A stretch of DNA of 64,000 nt, from positions 176,159-240,158 of the forward strand of contig CAZHQG010000001.1 of the NCBI GenBank assembly GCA_964534275.1, written 5' to 3'. Positions within the stretch are counted from its first letter, which is position 1. Every line of letters begins with the position of its first letter. A program made the translations under genes and the position numbers. A model generated the notes under the pieces. It saw nothing but the letters and a program-made list of their open reading frames with translations. It was not told the DNA's origin and did not search any database. Shown here in pieces: positions 36,403 to 44,467 of the stretch. The stretch is from HRBIN30 sp964534275 (GTDB lineage Bacteria > Desulfobacterota > Binatia > HRBIN30).

Positions 36403-37032
36403 ATGAAAAATTTCAGCTTACCTGCCTTGCTTACAGCCTTGGTGGTGATTGCCGGAATGAGCTGGTACTTGCTGGAGCAGCAAGCGGAAATCGAGCGCCT
36501 CAGAAAACAACTGGAAGCCCGTCCCCCGAGCGCTTCGGCGTCACAATCCTCGGTCCGGCCCCAGGTGCCTGCAGTCGGTGAGAGGCGTCCGGATTCGGCG
36601 CGCGTGCTCACGCCGGAGCAGCGGGCAACGCTGATTCAGGCACTCGGCGGCCCGAATTCGAGCCTGGCCAATCCGGTGTGGTTTGCCACTGTGCCCAACG
36701 ATCCAGAGGCACAAGCGTTCCAGAAGCAACTTCAAAGCGCGTTCGAAGAAGCCGGTTGGATGGTCAAGGGCAATGCGCCCGTGCGGTTTCGCATGAAGCC
36801 TGGAGTGTACGTGTTCGCTGCCGACGAAGATCCGCCAGCATACGTGGGAACTGCTCAGGAAGCGTTGGAAAAAGCAGGGATTGAAATTACCCAGTCTGGC
36901 CGCGGATACCGAGAGTTTTATCGCCAGAAGAAGGCTGAGAATCCGAATTGGGTTGGTTTCGAGTTCGGCGAGGATCAAACCTACGTAATTGTCATCGGCC
37001 GTAAGCCTGAGCCGACGCCCCCAGCTTCGTGA
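36403..37032 (+). CDS. Membrane-anchored protein of unknown function
   Basis: A 209-residue protein. An N-terminal membrane helix (LPALLTALVVIAGMSWYLL) runs into a short coiled coil (EQQAEIERLRKQLEA), then a Pro/Ser linker and a compact alpha/beta C-terminal domain of about 120 residues (VWFATVPNDPEAQAFQKQLQ, GVYVFAADEDPPAYVGTAQE, TYVIVIGRKP). The domain has the look of a small sensor or binding module, but I do not recognise it. The ATG at 36403 follows a GGGAGGA site. The DUF971 gene follows after ten bases. Confidence 0.65.
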   Translation: MKNFSLPALLTALVVIAGMSWYLLEQQAEIERLRKQLEARPPSASASQSSVRPQVPAVGERRPDSARVLTPEQRATLIQALGGPNSSLANPVWFATVPNDPEAQAFQKQLQSAFEEAGWMVKGNAPVRFRMKPGVYVFAADEDPPAYVGTAQEALEKAGIEITQSGRGYREFYRQKKAENPNWVGFEFGEDQTYVIVIGRKPEPTPPAS

Positions 37033-37042
37033 GAGTTGCGCA

Positions 37043-37378
37043 ATGGTTCGTGCGGGCAGTTCGCAACCACCCTACCCAGTAGAAGTTCGCCGCGATGCCG
37101 GGAGCGAGACGATGGAAATTGCGTGGAGCGACGGGCATCTCAGTCGGTACCCGTGGGCGTATTTGCGTGGTTGGTGCCCGTGTGCGGGGTGCCAAGGACA
37201 CGGAAGCACCCGGAGGTTCGTGCCCGTAAAGAATGCTCGGCTCGAGCGCGTGTTTGCCGTTGGACGGTACGCCCTGAGCTTGCGCTGGGAGGACGGCCAT
37301 GAAACTGGCATTTACTCGTATGCCTACCTGCGCGAACTCTGCCCGTGTTGCGGCACCAATCAGGAGGCTCGAGAGTGA
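37043..37378 (+). CDS. DUF971 (GBBH-like N-terminal domain) protein
   Basis: A 111-residue protein of the DUF971 family (PF06155), the domain also found at the N terminus of gamma-butyrobetaine hydroxylases. The core reads EIAWSDGHLSRYPWAYLRGWCPC, in parts: WSDGH, YPWAYLR, and later LRWEDGHETGIYSYAYLREL. Four Cys near CPCAGC and three near CPCCG could bind metal or an Fe-S cluster; stand-alone DUF971 proteins are linked to Fe-S protein maturation (Mrp/ApbC context). The ATG at 37043 lies ten bases after the previous stop. Confidence 0.9.
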   Translation: MVRAGSSQPPYPVEVRRDAGSETMEIAWSDGHLSRYPWAYLRGWCPCAGCQGHGSTRRFVPVKNARLERVFAVGRYALSLRWEDGHETGIYSYAYLRELCPCCGTNQEARE

Positions 37379-37393
37379 CCGAGCCGACTTTCT

Positions 37394-39202
37394 TCAAGGC
37401 GATACTTGGGCGCTCCGAAGGTACCGGTCGCAGTAGTAGTCAGCTTTGACCCTCGAGTAAGGAATGTTTTCCGCAACAACTTCCGGGTTGCGCTCGTTAG
37501 GATCGTGCCGACGATCGTATCGTTCGAGCTGCTGGGTGTTGATGTGGTAGACATACTTCTCTCGCGGCCGTTGGATCACGATCGCGCCGCCACTGTAAGG
37601 TTGCACCAAGATATGGCACGGCTCGTATGGCTGTCGCCCATCGGCCGGGTGGCGTTGGAGCAGAGGCGCAAACGAATGCTTGCGCGGTACCCCGTCGAGT
37701 AATTCGACAATGGTGGCCGGCAGATCGGCTAGGCTCGGTTGCGCATCAGCCTGCTCGCCCACGCGGAATTCGCTTCTGCGCCCCAAAGGGGGCACGTACA
37801 AGAAGGGGATCGCGAAGTTCTCGTCGTACCACCCGAAGTCGTTCAGCACGTTGCCATGAGTACCGACGGGCCAGGAATGATCAGGGGTGACGAACAAATG
37901 CGCGTTGCCGCCGGTAAACTCGCGGAACTCGTGGTAAAACACTTCGAGGCAATGGTCCTGCTCGACCCACGAGTTCAAATACCACTCTACGGGGTTTTGA
38001 GGGAGGATGAACGGATGGAGGTGGGCGTACTGCGCTTGGCCGGCAAAAGGGTAGTGGTGGGCGCTTACCTCGATGTAGACGAAGCGCTTTTCGCCGGGGG
38101 GCCGCTTGCGCAGGTTTGCGAACACCGACCGGTAAAACGTGCAGTCATCGATTCCCCAGGAATCTTTGCGCGCGGGAAACCCGAGCGAAGGTGCGTCATA
38201 GAATTCGTCGAACCCAATGGCTTTGGCGAAGTTGCGGTAGTTCATGAAGTCGGGGTCGTCGAACGCCACATAGAAGATGGTGGCGTATCCGGCTCGCCGC
38301 AGAACCGCGGGTAGGCACTCCGAAGCAATCTTGCCCGGGTTGTACGACAAAGCGGGCCCAGCATTGTTGACAATGCCGCAAAGAATGTTCTCGAGCGCCC
38401 GGTTCGACTGAACGCTGTTGGCCCAGAAAATGGGGAAGAAAACGCCATCTTGAGCGATCCGCCGAAGGTTGGGCGTGTAATCACCGTCGTACCGACGCCC
38501 AGCAAGCTCCAGTGCGCCACTCAGGGCCAACGCATTGCCGGACTCGAGCTGAAGCACATACACCGACTCTCCACCTCGCGTCTGCCACTCGCGACTGTCC
38601 GGAAAAATCGGTCCCACGACCGGGTGTTCTTGTGCCTGTTCGATCAAGGCGTGCAGCTCCGGCCACACCATCCGTTGCTCATGCGCGCAAAGATGCCAAA
38701 CAAGCGCTTGGAGCCCGAGGGGCAAGGAGATGGTCCACGAGCGAAAGAAGTTTCCCGATCGTTCCTCGAACCAACGTGCGATTTGCCACCACAAAAGCGC
38801 GAGGCAAGCGAACAGGGCGATCGTCATACCAATCGCAGGGAGGAAGAAGCGGCCCAGTGTGCTTTCCAGCGTGCGAAGGACGTCGCCCCCAGCGTCTAAC
38901 GCAAAACGAATATCGAACTGGTGACCCGTCCACACCCAGTAACCGATTAAAAACCAAAGAACCAAGCCGTAGGTGGCAGCTGCGGAGACGATGGTCCCCG
39001 CGACAGCTTTGCGCAGCCTTGGCAGGCGTGTTGCGCCAAGGAGCATCGTTAACGCTAGAGTGAAAGTTACGAATTGGTCCGTCACCGAACGCAGCAGCAC
39101 GTAGCCCCTTTGCCCCTGCAGCAGGGCCAGGAGGACAGAAGGCACCACCGCGTACAGGAAGGCCGCCACGGCGAGGCAGGCCGGTCCTACAATCGGATGC
39201 AC
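37394..39202 (-). CDS. Membrane-bound alkaline-phosphatase-superfamily transferase (LtaS/sulfatase type)
   Basis: About 602 residues: roughly four N-terminal membrane helices, then a periplasmic sulfatase-like domain (PF00884). SVYVLQLESGNALAL should hold the first metal ligand and the nucleophile region sits at FWANSVQSNRALENILCG, where Ser/Thr acts in LtaS-type enzymes. AYLDV-like FVYIEVSAHHYPFA and LFVTPDHSWPVGTHGN complete the metal site. Such enzymes transfer phosphoglycerol or phosphoethanolamine, or hydrolyse sulfate esters. The frame is open further to 39289, but that part is the tRNA-Leu gene read in a coding frame; the first usable start after it is the GTG at 39202, preceded by GAGG. 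Convergent with the DUF971 gene. Confidence 0.85.
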   Translation of the reverse strand: MHPIVGPACLAVAAFLYAVVPSVLLALLQGQRGYVLLRSVTDQFVTFTLALTMLLGATRLPRLRKAVAGTIVSAAATYGLVLWFLIGYWVWTGHQFDIRFALDAGGDVLRTLESTLGRFFLPAIGMTIALFACLALLWWQIARWFEERSGNFFRSWTISLPLGLQALVWHLCAHEQRMVWPELHALIEQAQEHPVVGPIFPDSREWQTRGGESVYVLQLESGNALALSGALELAGRRYDGDYTPNLRRIAQDGVFFPIFWANSVQSNRALENILCGIVNNAGPALSYNPGKIASECLPAVLRRAGYATIFYVAFDDPDFMNYRNFAKAIGFDEFYDAPSLGFPARKDSWGIDDCTFYRSVFANLRKRPPGEKRFVYIEVSAHHYPFAGQAQYAHLHPFILPQNPVEWYLNSWVEQDHCLEVFYHEFREFTGGNAHLFVTPDHSWPVGTHGNVLNDFGWYDENFAIPFLYVPPLGRRSEFRVGEQADAQPSLADLPATIVELLDGVPRKHSFAPLLQRHPADGRQPYEPCHILVQPYSGGAIVIQRPREKYVYHINTQQLERYDRRHDPNERNPEVVAENIPYSRVKADYYCDRYLRSAQVSP

Positions 39203-39220
39203 CCGACCTCGGCCGGCAAA

Positions 39221-39303
39221 TGCCCCAGGAGGGACTTGAACCCCCACCCGGTTGCCCGGAGCAGATTTTGAGTCTGCCGTGTCTGCCATTCCACCACTGG
39301 GGC
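39221..39303 (-). tRNA. tRNA-Leu (anticodon CAA)
   Basis: An 83-nt class II tRNA. The 7-bp acceptor stem pairs GCCCCAG at 39303-39297 with CTGGGGC at 39228-39222, and the discriminator is A. The anticodon loop is CTCAAAA, giving CAA, which reads UUG. A variable arm with a GC stem and a T-arm with GGTTCAAGTCC follow. The CCA end is not encoded. It lies 18 bases upstream of the chosen start of the membrane transferase gene on the same strand. Confidence 0.95.
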
Positions 39304-39377
39304 ACGCGGCTTGCGGCGCCCCCTTCCCTAACGAAGAGGACAGGGTGCGTGCAACCGGATACAGTGCAAATCGCGCC

Positions 39378-40070
39378 TCACCGTGGAGGAGGCGCCGGGG
39401 CTTTGGGGAGGAACGTATCGGTCGGGCCCTTTGCTTCGCGCTGTTTTACCGTTTGATAGTGCTGCACCTTGGCGGCAGCTTCACGTGCGAGGCGTCGTAC
39501 CGTCGGATCTGCATCGGACAGCGCGACTTGCTCCAGCATGTCCAGTGCCTCGGTTGCCCCAATTTCCCCGAGCGCGAACACCGCAGTACCACGCATCGCC
39601 GCGTCGTTGTCGAGTTGCAAGAATTCCATGATGGGACGGGCCGCACGTGGATCGCCAATTTTCCCTAGCGCAGCGAGAATGCGCTGCTTCATGGGTGGCT
39701 CGCAGGTGCGGAGGAACAATTGCTGAACCAGCACGGGCGTGGCGTCCGACGCCCGCATCTCGCCAAGTGCTTCCACTGCTTTGGCGCGGATGCGTAGGTC
39801 GGAATCGCCAAGCGACTGGATCAAATACTCCACCGCCTTGCGATCGCGCGAGGCGGCAAGTTGCCGCACCGCCTCCAGCCGCTTGTCGGGGTCGGGATCG
39901 TTGAGTTTGCGAATGGATTCGTCCACGTTGCCACTTTGCGCTCGGTTGCGCTGTTGCAAATGTCGGTTCGTGAATTGTGCAAGCCCCATGCTGGGAACGC
40001 CGTACACGGCGAGCACGGCCAAACCCCACCATGCAATCACGTGCCTAGCTGATCGACGAAGCCGATCCAT
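39378..40070 (-). CDS. Exported HEAT-repeat protein
   Basis: A 230-residue exported protein. The signal peptide is VIAWWGLAVLAVYGVPSMGLAQ. About five HEAT-like helical repeats follow (KLNDPDPDKRLEAVRQLA, SLGDSDLRIRAKAVEALGEM, ALGKIGDPRAARPIMEFL, ALGEIGATEALDMLEQVA), and the tail is Lys/Pro-rich. HEAT repeats make protein-protein scaffolds. I chose the ATG at 40070 because a GGAGG site lies seven bases upstream. The AMIN-domain lipoprotein gene ends 18 bases upstream of it on the same strand, so the two are probably co-transcribed. Confidence 0.85.
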   Translation of the reverse strand: MDRLRRSARHVIAWWGLAVLAVYGVPSMGLAQFTNRHLQQRNRAQSGNVDESIRKLNDPDPDKRLEAVRQLAASRDRKAVEYLIQSLGDSDLRIRAKAVEALGEMRASDATPVLVQQLFLRTCEPPMKQRILAALGKIGDPRAARPIMEFLQLDNDAAMRGTAVFALGEIGATEALDMLEQVALSDADPTVRRLAREAAAKVQHYQTVKQREAKGPTDTFLPKAPAPPPR

Positions 40071-40088
40071 GAACGCCTCCAACTCGCC

Positions 40089-40523
40089 CTAGCCGCCGAG
40101 ACGCACGAGAATCCAGTCGGCCATTTCTCGCACGGAATAAGGCGGGGGCTCTTCGCCGGAGAATTCGAGGACGATTTTTAGTACTCCGTTCTTTCGTCCG
40201 ACCCGGACAGCCTTAAGCGCCGCTGAGTCTTGCGGCATCTGTCGTTCGGGCAAATCGCCTCCGGCGTCTGCAGCCATCGCCTCGATCACCAAACGCGCGG
40301 GCCGTGATCCGGCCGAGTAACGCACTCCTTCAGGAGGGCGGGATAGGCGTAACAGCACGGCGCGTGCGCCCTCGTCGGTCGGCAGCACTTGGAGTTGGCG
40401 CAGGAGCAAAGGCCTCGCGGTTGCCTCTCCGCTCCACGCCTGGTTCGACGCCCCCATCCGCGCACAGCCTGCAAGAGGAACGGCAATGAACAGGGAAAGA
40501 GCCAGCCGGAGCAACTGCTTCAT
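40089..40523 (-). CDS. AMIN-domain lipoprotein
   Basis: A 144-residue lipoprotein. The N terminus has a signal peptide with lipobox (LFIAVPLAGC). The rest looks like one AMIN domain (RLVIEAMAADAGGDLPERQM, ALKAVRVGRKNGVLKIVLEF), the beta-sandwich that targets proteins to peptidoglycan or to secretin/pilus complexes, as in AmiC and PilQ. The ATG at 40523 is supported by the signal peptide. It sits upstream of the HEAT-repeat gene and downstream of an SDR gene. Confidence 0.8.
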   Translation of the reverse strand: MKQLLRLALSLFIAVPLAGCARMGASNQAWSGEATARPLLLRQLQVLPTDEGARAVLLRLSRPPEGVRYSAGSRPARLVIEAMAADAGGDLPERQMPQDSAALKAVRVGRKNGVLKIVLEFSGEEPPPYSVREMADWILVRLGG

Positions 40524-40604
40524 GGGTGGCCACCGCTTAGCCCAGCGGGCTAACGGCGGCAAGAAGAGCCACGGAACCGCTGACCTGAACTGTGAAGCGC
40601 TGGG

Positions 40605-41369
40605 TTAACCGACCATCGTGAGCCCGCCGCTGACGCTCAGCACCTGGCCAGTGATGAAGCTGGCTTCTGGAGAGGCAAAAAACGCAATAGCCGCGGCAAC
40701 GTCTTCGGGTTTGGCGAGCCGCCCAAGCGGGATGGAACGGGTCATGGCAGCGAGAATTTTTGCCCCCGCTTCGCTTTGCCGAATTTCTTGGAGTAACGGC
40801 GTGTCCGTGGGGCCCGGGCAAACCACATTGGCGGTGACTTGATAGCGAGCGAGCTCGCGCGCGAGCGTCTTGGCGAAAGAAAGCAAACCTCCCTTGGCCG
40901 CAGCGTAAACGGCCTCCCCGGTACTTCCCACCCGCGCCGCATCGGAACTCACATAAATCAGCCGGCCCCGTGTTGCCTGAATCATGTCGTCGACCACGGC
41001 ACGGGTGACGTAAATTGCCCCCATGAGGTTGATGGCTACCAGTTCGTGCCACAGCTCAGCGGGTGTCTCCACGAAAGCTTGCATCCGATCCCATCCCGCC
41101 GCACTGACGAGGATCGTGATTGGTCCTAAGGCCTCGCGAACCGTGGCAACCCCGGTAAACACGGCTTCTCGGTCACGGACGTCCATGGTTACTGCCACGG
41201 CGGCGGCTCCGCGATTCCGGATCCCGTCTGCAACGTTGTGGGCGCCTTCTTCGTTGCGGTCGGCGATCGCAACGGCAGCCCCCAAGGCTGCCAGTTTTTC
41301 TGCGGCAGCCCGACCGATGCCGCTGGCACCACCAGTGACCAGAGCCACTTCTCCGTTCAACCGTTTCAT
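40605..41369 (-). CDS. Short-chain dehydrogenase/reductase (SDR)
   Basis: A 254-residue classical SDR. The cofactor motif is TGGASGIG near the N terminus; the catalytic residues lie in YVSSDAARVGS and YAAAKGG (Tyr-x-x-x-Lys). The end, FITGQVLSVSGGLTMVG, is canonical. Close resemblance to 3-hydroxyacyl-CoA/2-hydroxycyclohexane-carboxyl-CoA type dehydrogenases and FabG is likely but not decidable here. The ATG at 41369 removes a poorly supported N-terminal extension. Divergent from the metallophosphoesterase gene. Confidence 0.93.
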   Translation of the reverse strand: MKRLNGEVALVTGGASGIGRAAAEKLAALGAAVAIADRNEEGAHNVADGIRNRGAAAVAVTMDVRDREAVFTGVATVREALGPITILVSAAGWDRMQAFVETPAELWHELVAINLMGAIYVTRAVVDDMIQATRGRLIYVSSDAARVGSTGEAVYAAAKGGLLSFAKTLARELARYQVTANVVCPGPTDTPLLQEIRQSEAGAKILAAMTRSIPLGRLAKPEDVAAAIAFFASPEASFITGQVLSVSGGLTMVG

Positions 41370-41447
41370 ACGGCAGCTTCTACCGTGCTCTGAAGCTACC
41401 AGCAATTGCGTGGACATGCAGAACAAGAAGGCGTAAGCTCGTACATC

Positions 41448-42728
41448 GTGGTTCGGCGAACGACACGCGGGTGGATCTACCGGGCTTTCGTCTTGCTCGT
41501 GGCGTTCTGCCCGAGTGGCTGTGCTGTGATTGGTCTACCGACGGTGCGCGGGTGTCTACAAAAGAGTTCTGCTCCGTCGGAGCTAAACGTGCAAGGCACC
41601 GCCCGGCTGATCGCCATTGGAGACTTCGGGATCAATTATCAAGACCGCAACAAAATCGTTGCCGCCGCGTTACGCTCGTACTTGGCAAACGCGCCCGAGG
41701 TACCGACCACCGTTGTGCTGCTGGGCGACAATTTTTACCCGAAGGGACTCGCCGGAACCGAGGGCAGGTGCGACGCGTTGGATGACGCGCCGCATCGGAT
41801 CGCACGGCAACTCGATGCAGTGTTGGAACCATACGCCTTCCTGCGCGACCGGCGCATCCCAGTGAAAGCTGTTGCGGGGAATCACGATCACGGTTGCGGT
41901 TCGTGGGGACTTGAAAATCAGAAAAACATCGACCGATTTCTTCCATCTGAGCGGCACTGGGGCGATTTGTGGGACTTCCACTACGGCTTGCCGCGAGCCG
42001 TGCCCCTGCCAGGAGGGGAGCTCCAACTCGTGCTGCTCGACAGCGAAGCCATGCTGCAGGACTTCCAGATGCTTGAGTCCAGTCTTCGGAGGATGGAGGA
42101 AATTTTGGAAGCGGGAAGTGTAAGCGGATTATGGCAGGTGGTCGTAGCGCACCACCCGCTGCGGACCCTCGGTACTCACGATGGGGCCTTCCCGGACGGT
42201 TTGCGCAAGCCGCTGAGCTTCGCACTGTTCCCCGTTCATTTCTTGGCTGCCGCCCGCGTTTGGCCGTTTTCTGACCTCTCCCAGGAGGCGTACTCCTTTC
42301 GCTACCAGCGGTACCGGCGCGAGCTCGAGCGCGCCTTTGGCCGCCACCGTGGAATGGCGGCGATATTTCTGGCTGGCCACGACCACAGCTTGCAGGTGTT
42401 CGAACCCGGGAATGCGGGCATGCCGTTGGAGGTTGTCGTCGGTAGTGGGGCGTATTGTTCTCCGGTGCGCGAGGACAAGACAGCCACGTTTTCAGCCGCC
42501 AAGCACGGTTTTGCTGCGATCACGTTCGCGCGAGACAAACTCGAGGTTGAACTATACGGCACCACGGCTTGCGCCGACGAGCAAATTTGTGCCGTAGGAA
42601 CGGGTACACCCGTCCTCCTTTACAAGCACATGCTACTGCGCTCCGGGGCCGATGTTGGAGCCCAGCACCACCAGAACGCCCATACCGGCTTTAAGCAAGG
42701 TTTCGAAGCCGAAAGGAGGCCAGGATGA
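41448..42728 (+). CDS. Metallophosphoesterase (purple-acid-phosphatase/calcineurin-like), probably a lipoprotein
   Basis: About 426 residues. The N terminus has a hydrophobic stretch ending FCPSGC, a likely lipobox. The five metal-binding motifs are all present: AIGDFG, LLGDNFYP, AGNHDHG, VVAHHPL and AGHDHS, which supports an active dinuclear-metal phosphoesterase acting outside the cytoplasm. The start is uncertain; I prefer the GTG at 41448, close to the signal peptide. The stop overlaps the start of the next gene (ATGA), giving a three-gene coupled operon with an acyl-CoA dehydrogenase and a transporter. Confidence 0.85.
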   Translation: MVRRTTRGWIYRAFVLLVAFCPSGCAVIGLPTVRGCLQKSSAPSELNVQGTARLIAIGDFGINYQDRNKIVAAALRSYLANAPEVPTTVVLLGDNFYPKGLAGTEGRCDALDDAPHRIARQLDAVLEPYAFLRDRRIPVKAVAGNHDHGCGSWGLENQKNIDRFLPSERHWGDLWDFHYGLPRAVPLPGGELQLVLLDSEAMLQDFQMLESSLRRMEEILEAGSVSGLWQVVVAHHPLRTLGTHDGAFPDGLRKPLSFALFPVHFLAAARVWPFSDLSQEAYSFRYQRYRRELERAFGRHRGMAAIFLAGHDHSLQVFEPGNAGMPLEVVVGSGAYCSPVREDKTATFSAAKHGFAAITFARDKLEVELYGTTACADEQICAVGTGTPVLLYKHMLLRSGADVGAQHHQNAHTGFKQGFEAERRPG

Positions 42729-44467
42729 GCCAGGACTTTTTTCACGACGACATGCGGTGGTTCCTTCAGTCTCGCGTCGACTGGGATCATTTATTCCGCC
42801 TCCAAGGACGTGAAGGGGTGTCGGTGCCGGAGGAGGTGGGCACTTACGTCTCCGTGCTGGAGACACTCGAGGAGATTTGCAGAGAGCTCGACGCCGATGC
42901 ACGTGCGCACTGGCACGATGAAGCCATGCTTGTGGATGGCCGCGTCCAGGTACCGCCGCATATTGCCCATGGCTACGAGAAGCTCCGCAGCGCTGGCTTG
43001 ATTTGTTTGCCCATTTCGCCCGAGTACGGTGGGTACGGGCTACCGTTTTTGGTCAACACGTTTTACTTGGAGATGCTGGCGCACGCGAATTCGAGCTTGA
43101 TGACCATCGTTGGGCTGCAAGCTGGCGTGGCTGGCGATATCGAGAAGTATGGTTCGCCGGATCTCAAAGCGCGCTACTTGCCGAAGCTCACTTCGGGTGA
43201 GTGGCAAGGGAGTATGGACCTCACCGAACCTCAGGCGGGGTCGGATTTGGGCGGGATCGTTACGAAAGTGAGCGAGGAAAACGGCCGCTATTTTGTCGAT
43301 GGGGAAAAAATTTTCATCACCAATGGCGGCTCCGAGGTCCACTTGGTTTTGGCCCGCGAGGCCGGGACATTCCGCGAGTCTCTCGGGACCACCAACGGCT
43401 TGAGCCTCGTTCTTGTGCCTGCGGAATTGCCGGACGGCAGTCGCAACCGGATGCAAGTGACTCGGGTCGAACGCAAAATGGGGCTGCACGGGTCGCCGAC
43501 TTGTGTCGTGGAATTCGACCACGCGGAAGGCTTCATCTTGGGTGTGCGCGGGCAGGGGTTCCGCGCCATGCTGGACTTGATGAACAATGCGCGACTTGGT
43601 GTAGCGGCGCAAGCTTTGGGAGTGGCACATGCAGCATACGAGGAGGCACTCGCGTACGCCAAGCAGCGCATTCAGTTCGATCAGCCAATTGTCGAACAGC
43701 CACTCGTGAAGTCCATGCTGACGCAGATGACGATCAACCTCCAAGCCGCACGGGCTCTCCTGTATCGCACGGCCGCGCTGGTAGATCGTTTGGAGGTCCT
43801 GCGACGAAGACTAGAGAGTGGCGGAAGCGAGCTACCCACCCCGGAACAGCACCAGGAGCTGGAGCAACTCACCCAAGCGGTGCGGCTTCTCACACCGCTT
43901 TGCAAGTACTACGCGACGGAAATCAGCAACGATGTCACTCGCAAGGCAATTCAGATTCACGGCGGCCTCGGATACATGGCCGAGTCTGCCGTCGCTCATT
44001 TTCATTGCGATTCCATCATCACGACGATTTATGAGGGCACGTCGGAAATCCAAGCGAGTTTCGCCCTGAAAGAGATGAGCAAGGGTAGTTTGTTTACCCT
44101 GTTGGACCAGATCGCTGGGGAAGTAGCCGCACTGCGTCAGACGTATCCGGAGGAATGCGGCAGGATCGAAACCTTGATCGAGAAGTGGATTCGCACCTCG
44201 TTGCCGTCGCTGCTCGAAGACCCCCGCTACGCGTTGCTCAACGCGAAACGGCTCGCGGAAATGGTCATCGACGTCGTCGCTGCTGCGGAGCTTTTGCACC
44301 AGGCGAGCCGCTCGGAAGCCAAGCGGCTCGCTGCTCGGAGTTTTCTCGACCGGCGCTCGCTCGCGATCGAAATGGGAGCACGACGCATCCAGAGTGGCGA
44401 TGTGCGACGCTTGACTCGTTATGACGTGATTTTAGGCATCGACTCCGGTACTGGGCAAAAGTCATGA
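42725..44467 (+). CDS. Acyl-CoA dehydrogenase with C-terminal extension (DmdC/FadE5-like)
   Basis: A 580-residue acyl-CoA dehydrogenase of the long class. LPISPEYGGYGL, MDLTEPQAGSDLGGI and DGEKIFITNGGSEVHLV mark the FAD-binding core; the catalytic Glu is present in TIYEGTSEIQ. About 125 residues follow, corresponding to the extra C-terminal domain of DmdC- or FadE5-type enzymes. Such enzymes oxidise medium to long chain or thioether acyl-CoAs. Translationally coupled to both neighbours by four-base overlaps. Confidence 0.93.
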   Translation: MSQDFFHDDMRWFLQSRVDWDHLFRLQGREGVSVPEEVGTYVSVLETLEEICRELDADARAHWHDEAMLVDGRVQVPPHIAHGYEKLRSAGLICLPISPEYGGYGLPFLVNTFYLEMLAHANSSLMTIVGLQAGVAGDIEKYGSPDLKARYLPKLTSGEWQGSMDLTEPQAGSDLGGIVTKVSEENGRYFVDGEKIFITNGGSEVHLVLAREAGTFRESLGTTNGLSLVLVPAELPDGSRNRMQVTRVERKMGLHGSPTCVVEFDHAEGFILGVRGQGFRAMLDLMNNARLGVAAQALGVAHAAYEEALAYAKQRIQFDQPIVEQPLVKSMLTQMTINLQAARALLYRTAALVDRLEVLRRRLESGGSELPTPEQHQELEQLTQAVRLLTPLCKYYATEISNDVTRKAIQIHGGLGYMAESAVAHFHCDSIITTIYEGTSEIQASFALKEMSKGSLFTLLDQIAGEVAALRQTYPEECGRIETLIEKWIRTSLPSLLEDPRYALLNAKRLAEMVIDVVAAAELLHQASRSEAKRLAARSFLDRRSLAIEMGARRIQSGDVRRLTRYDVILGIDSGTGQKS

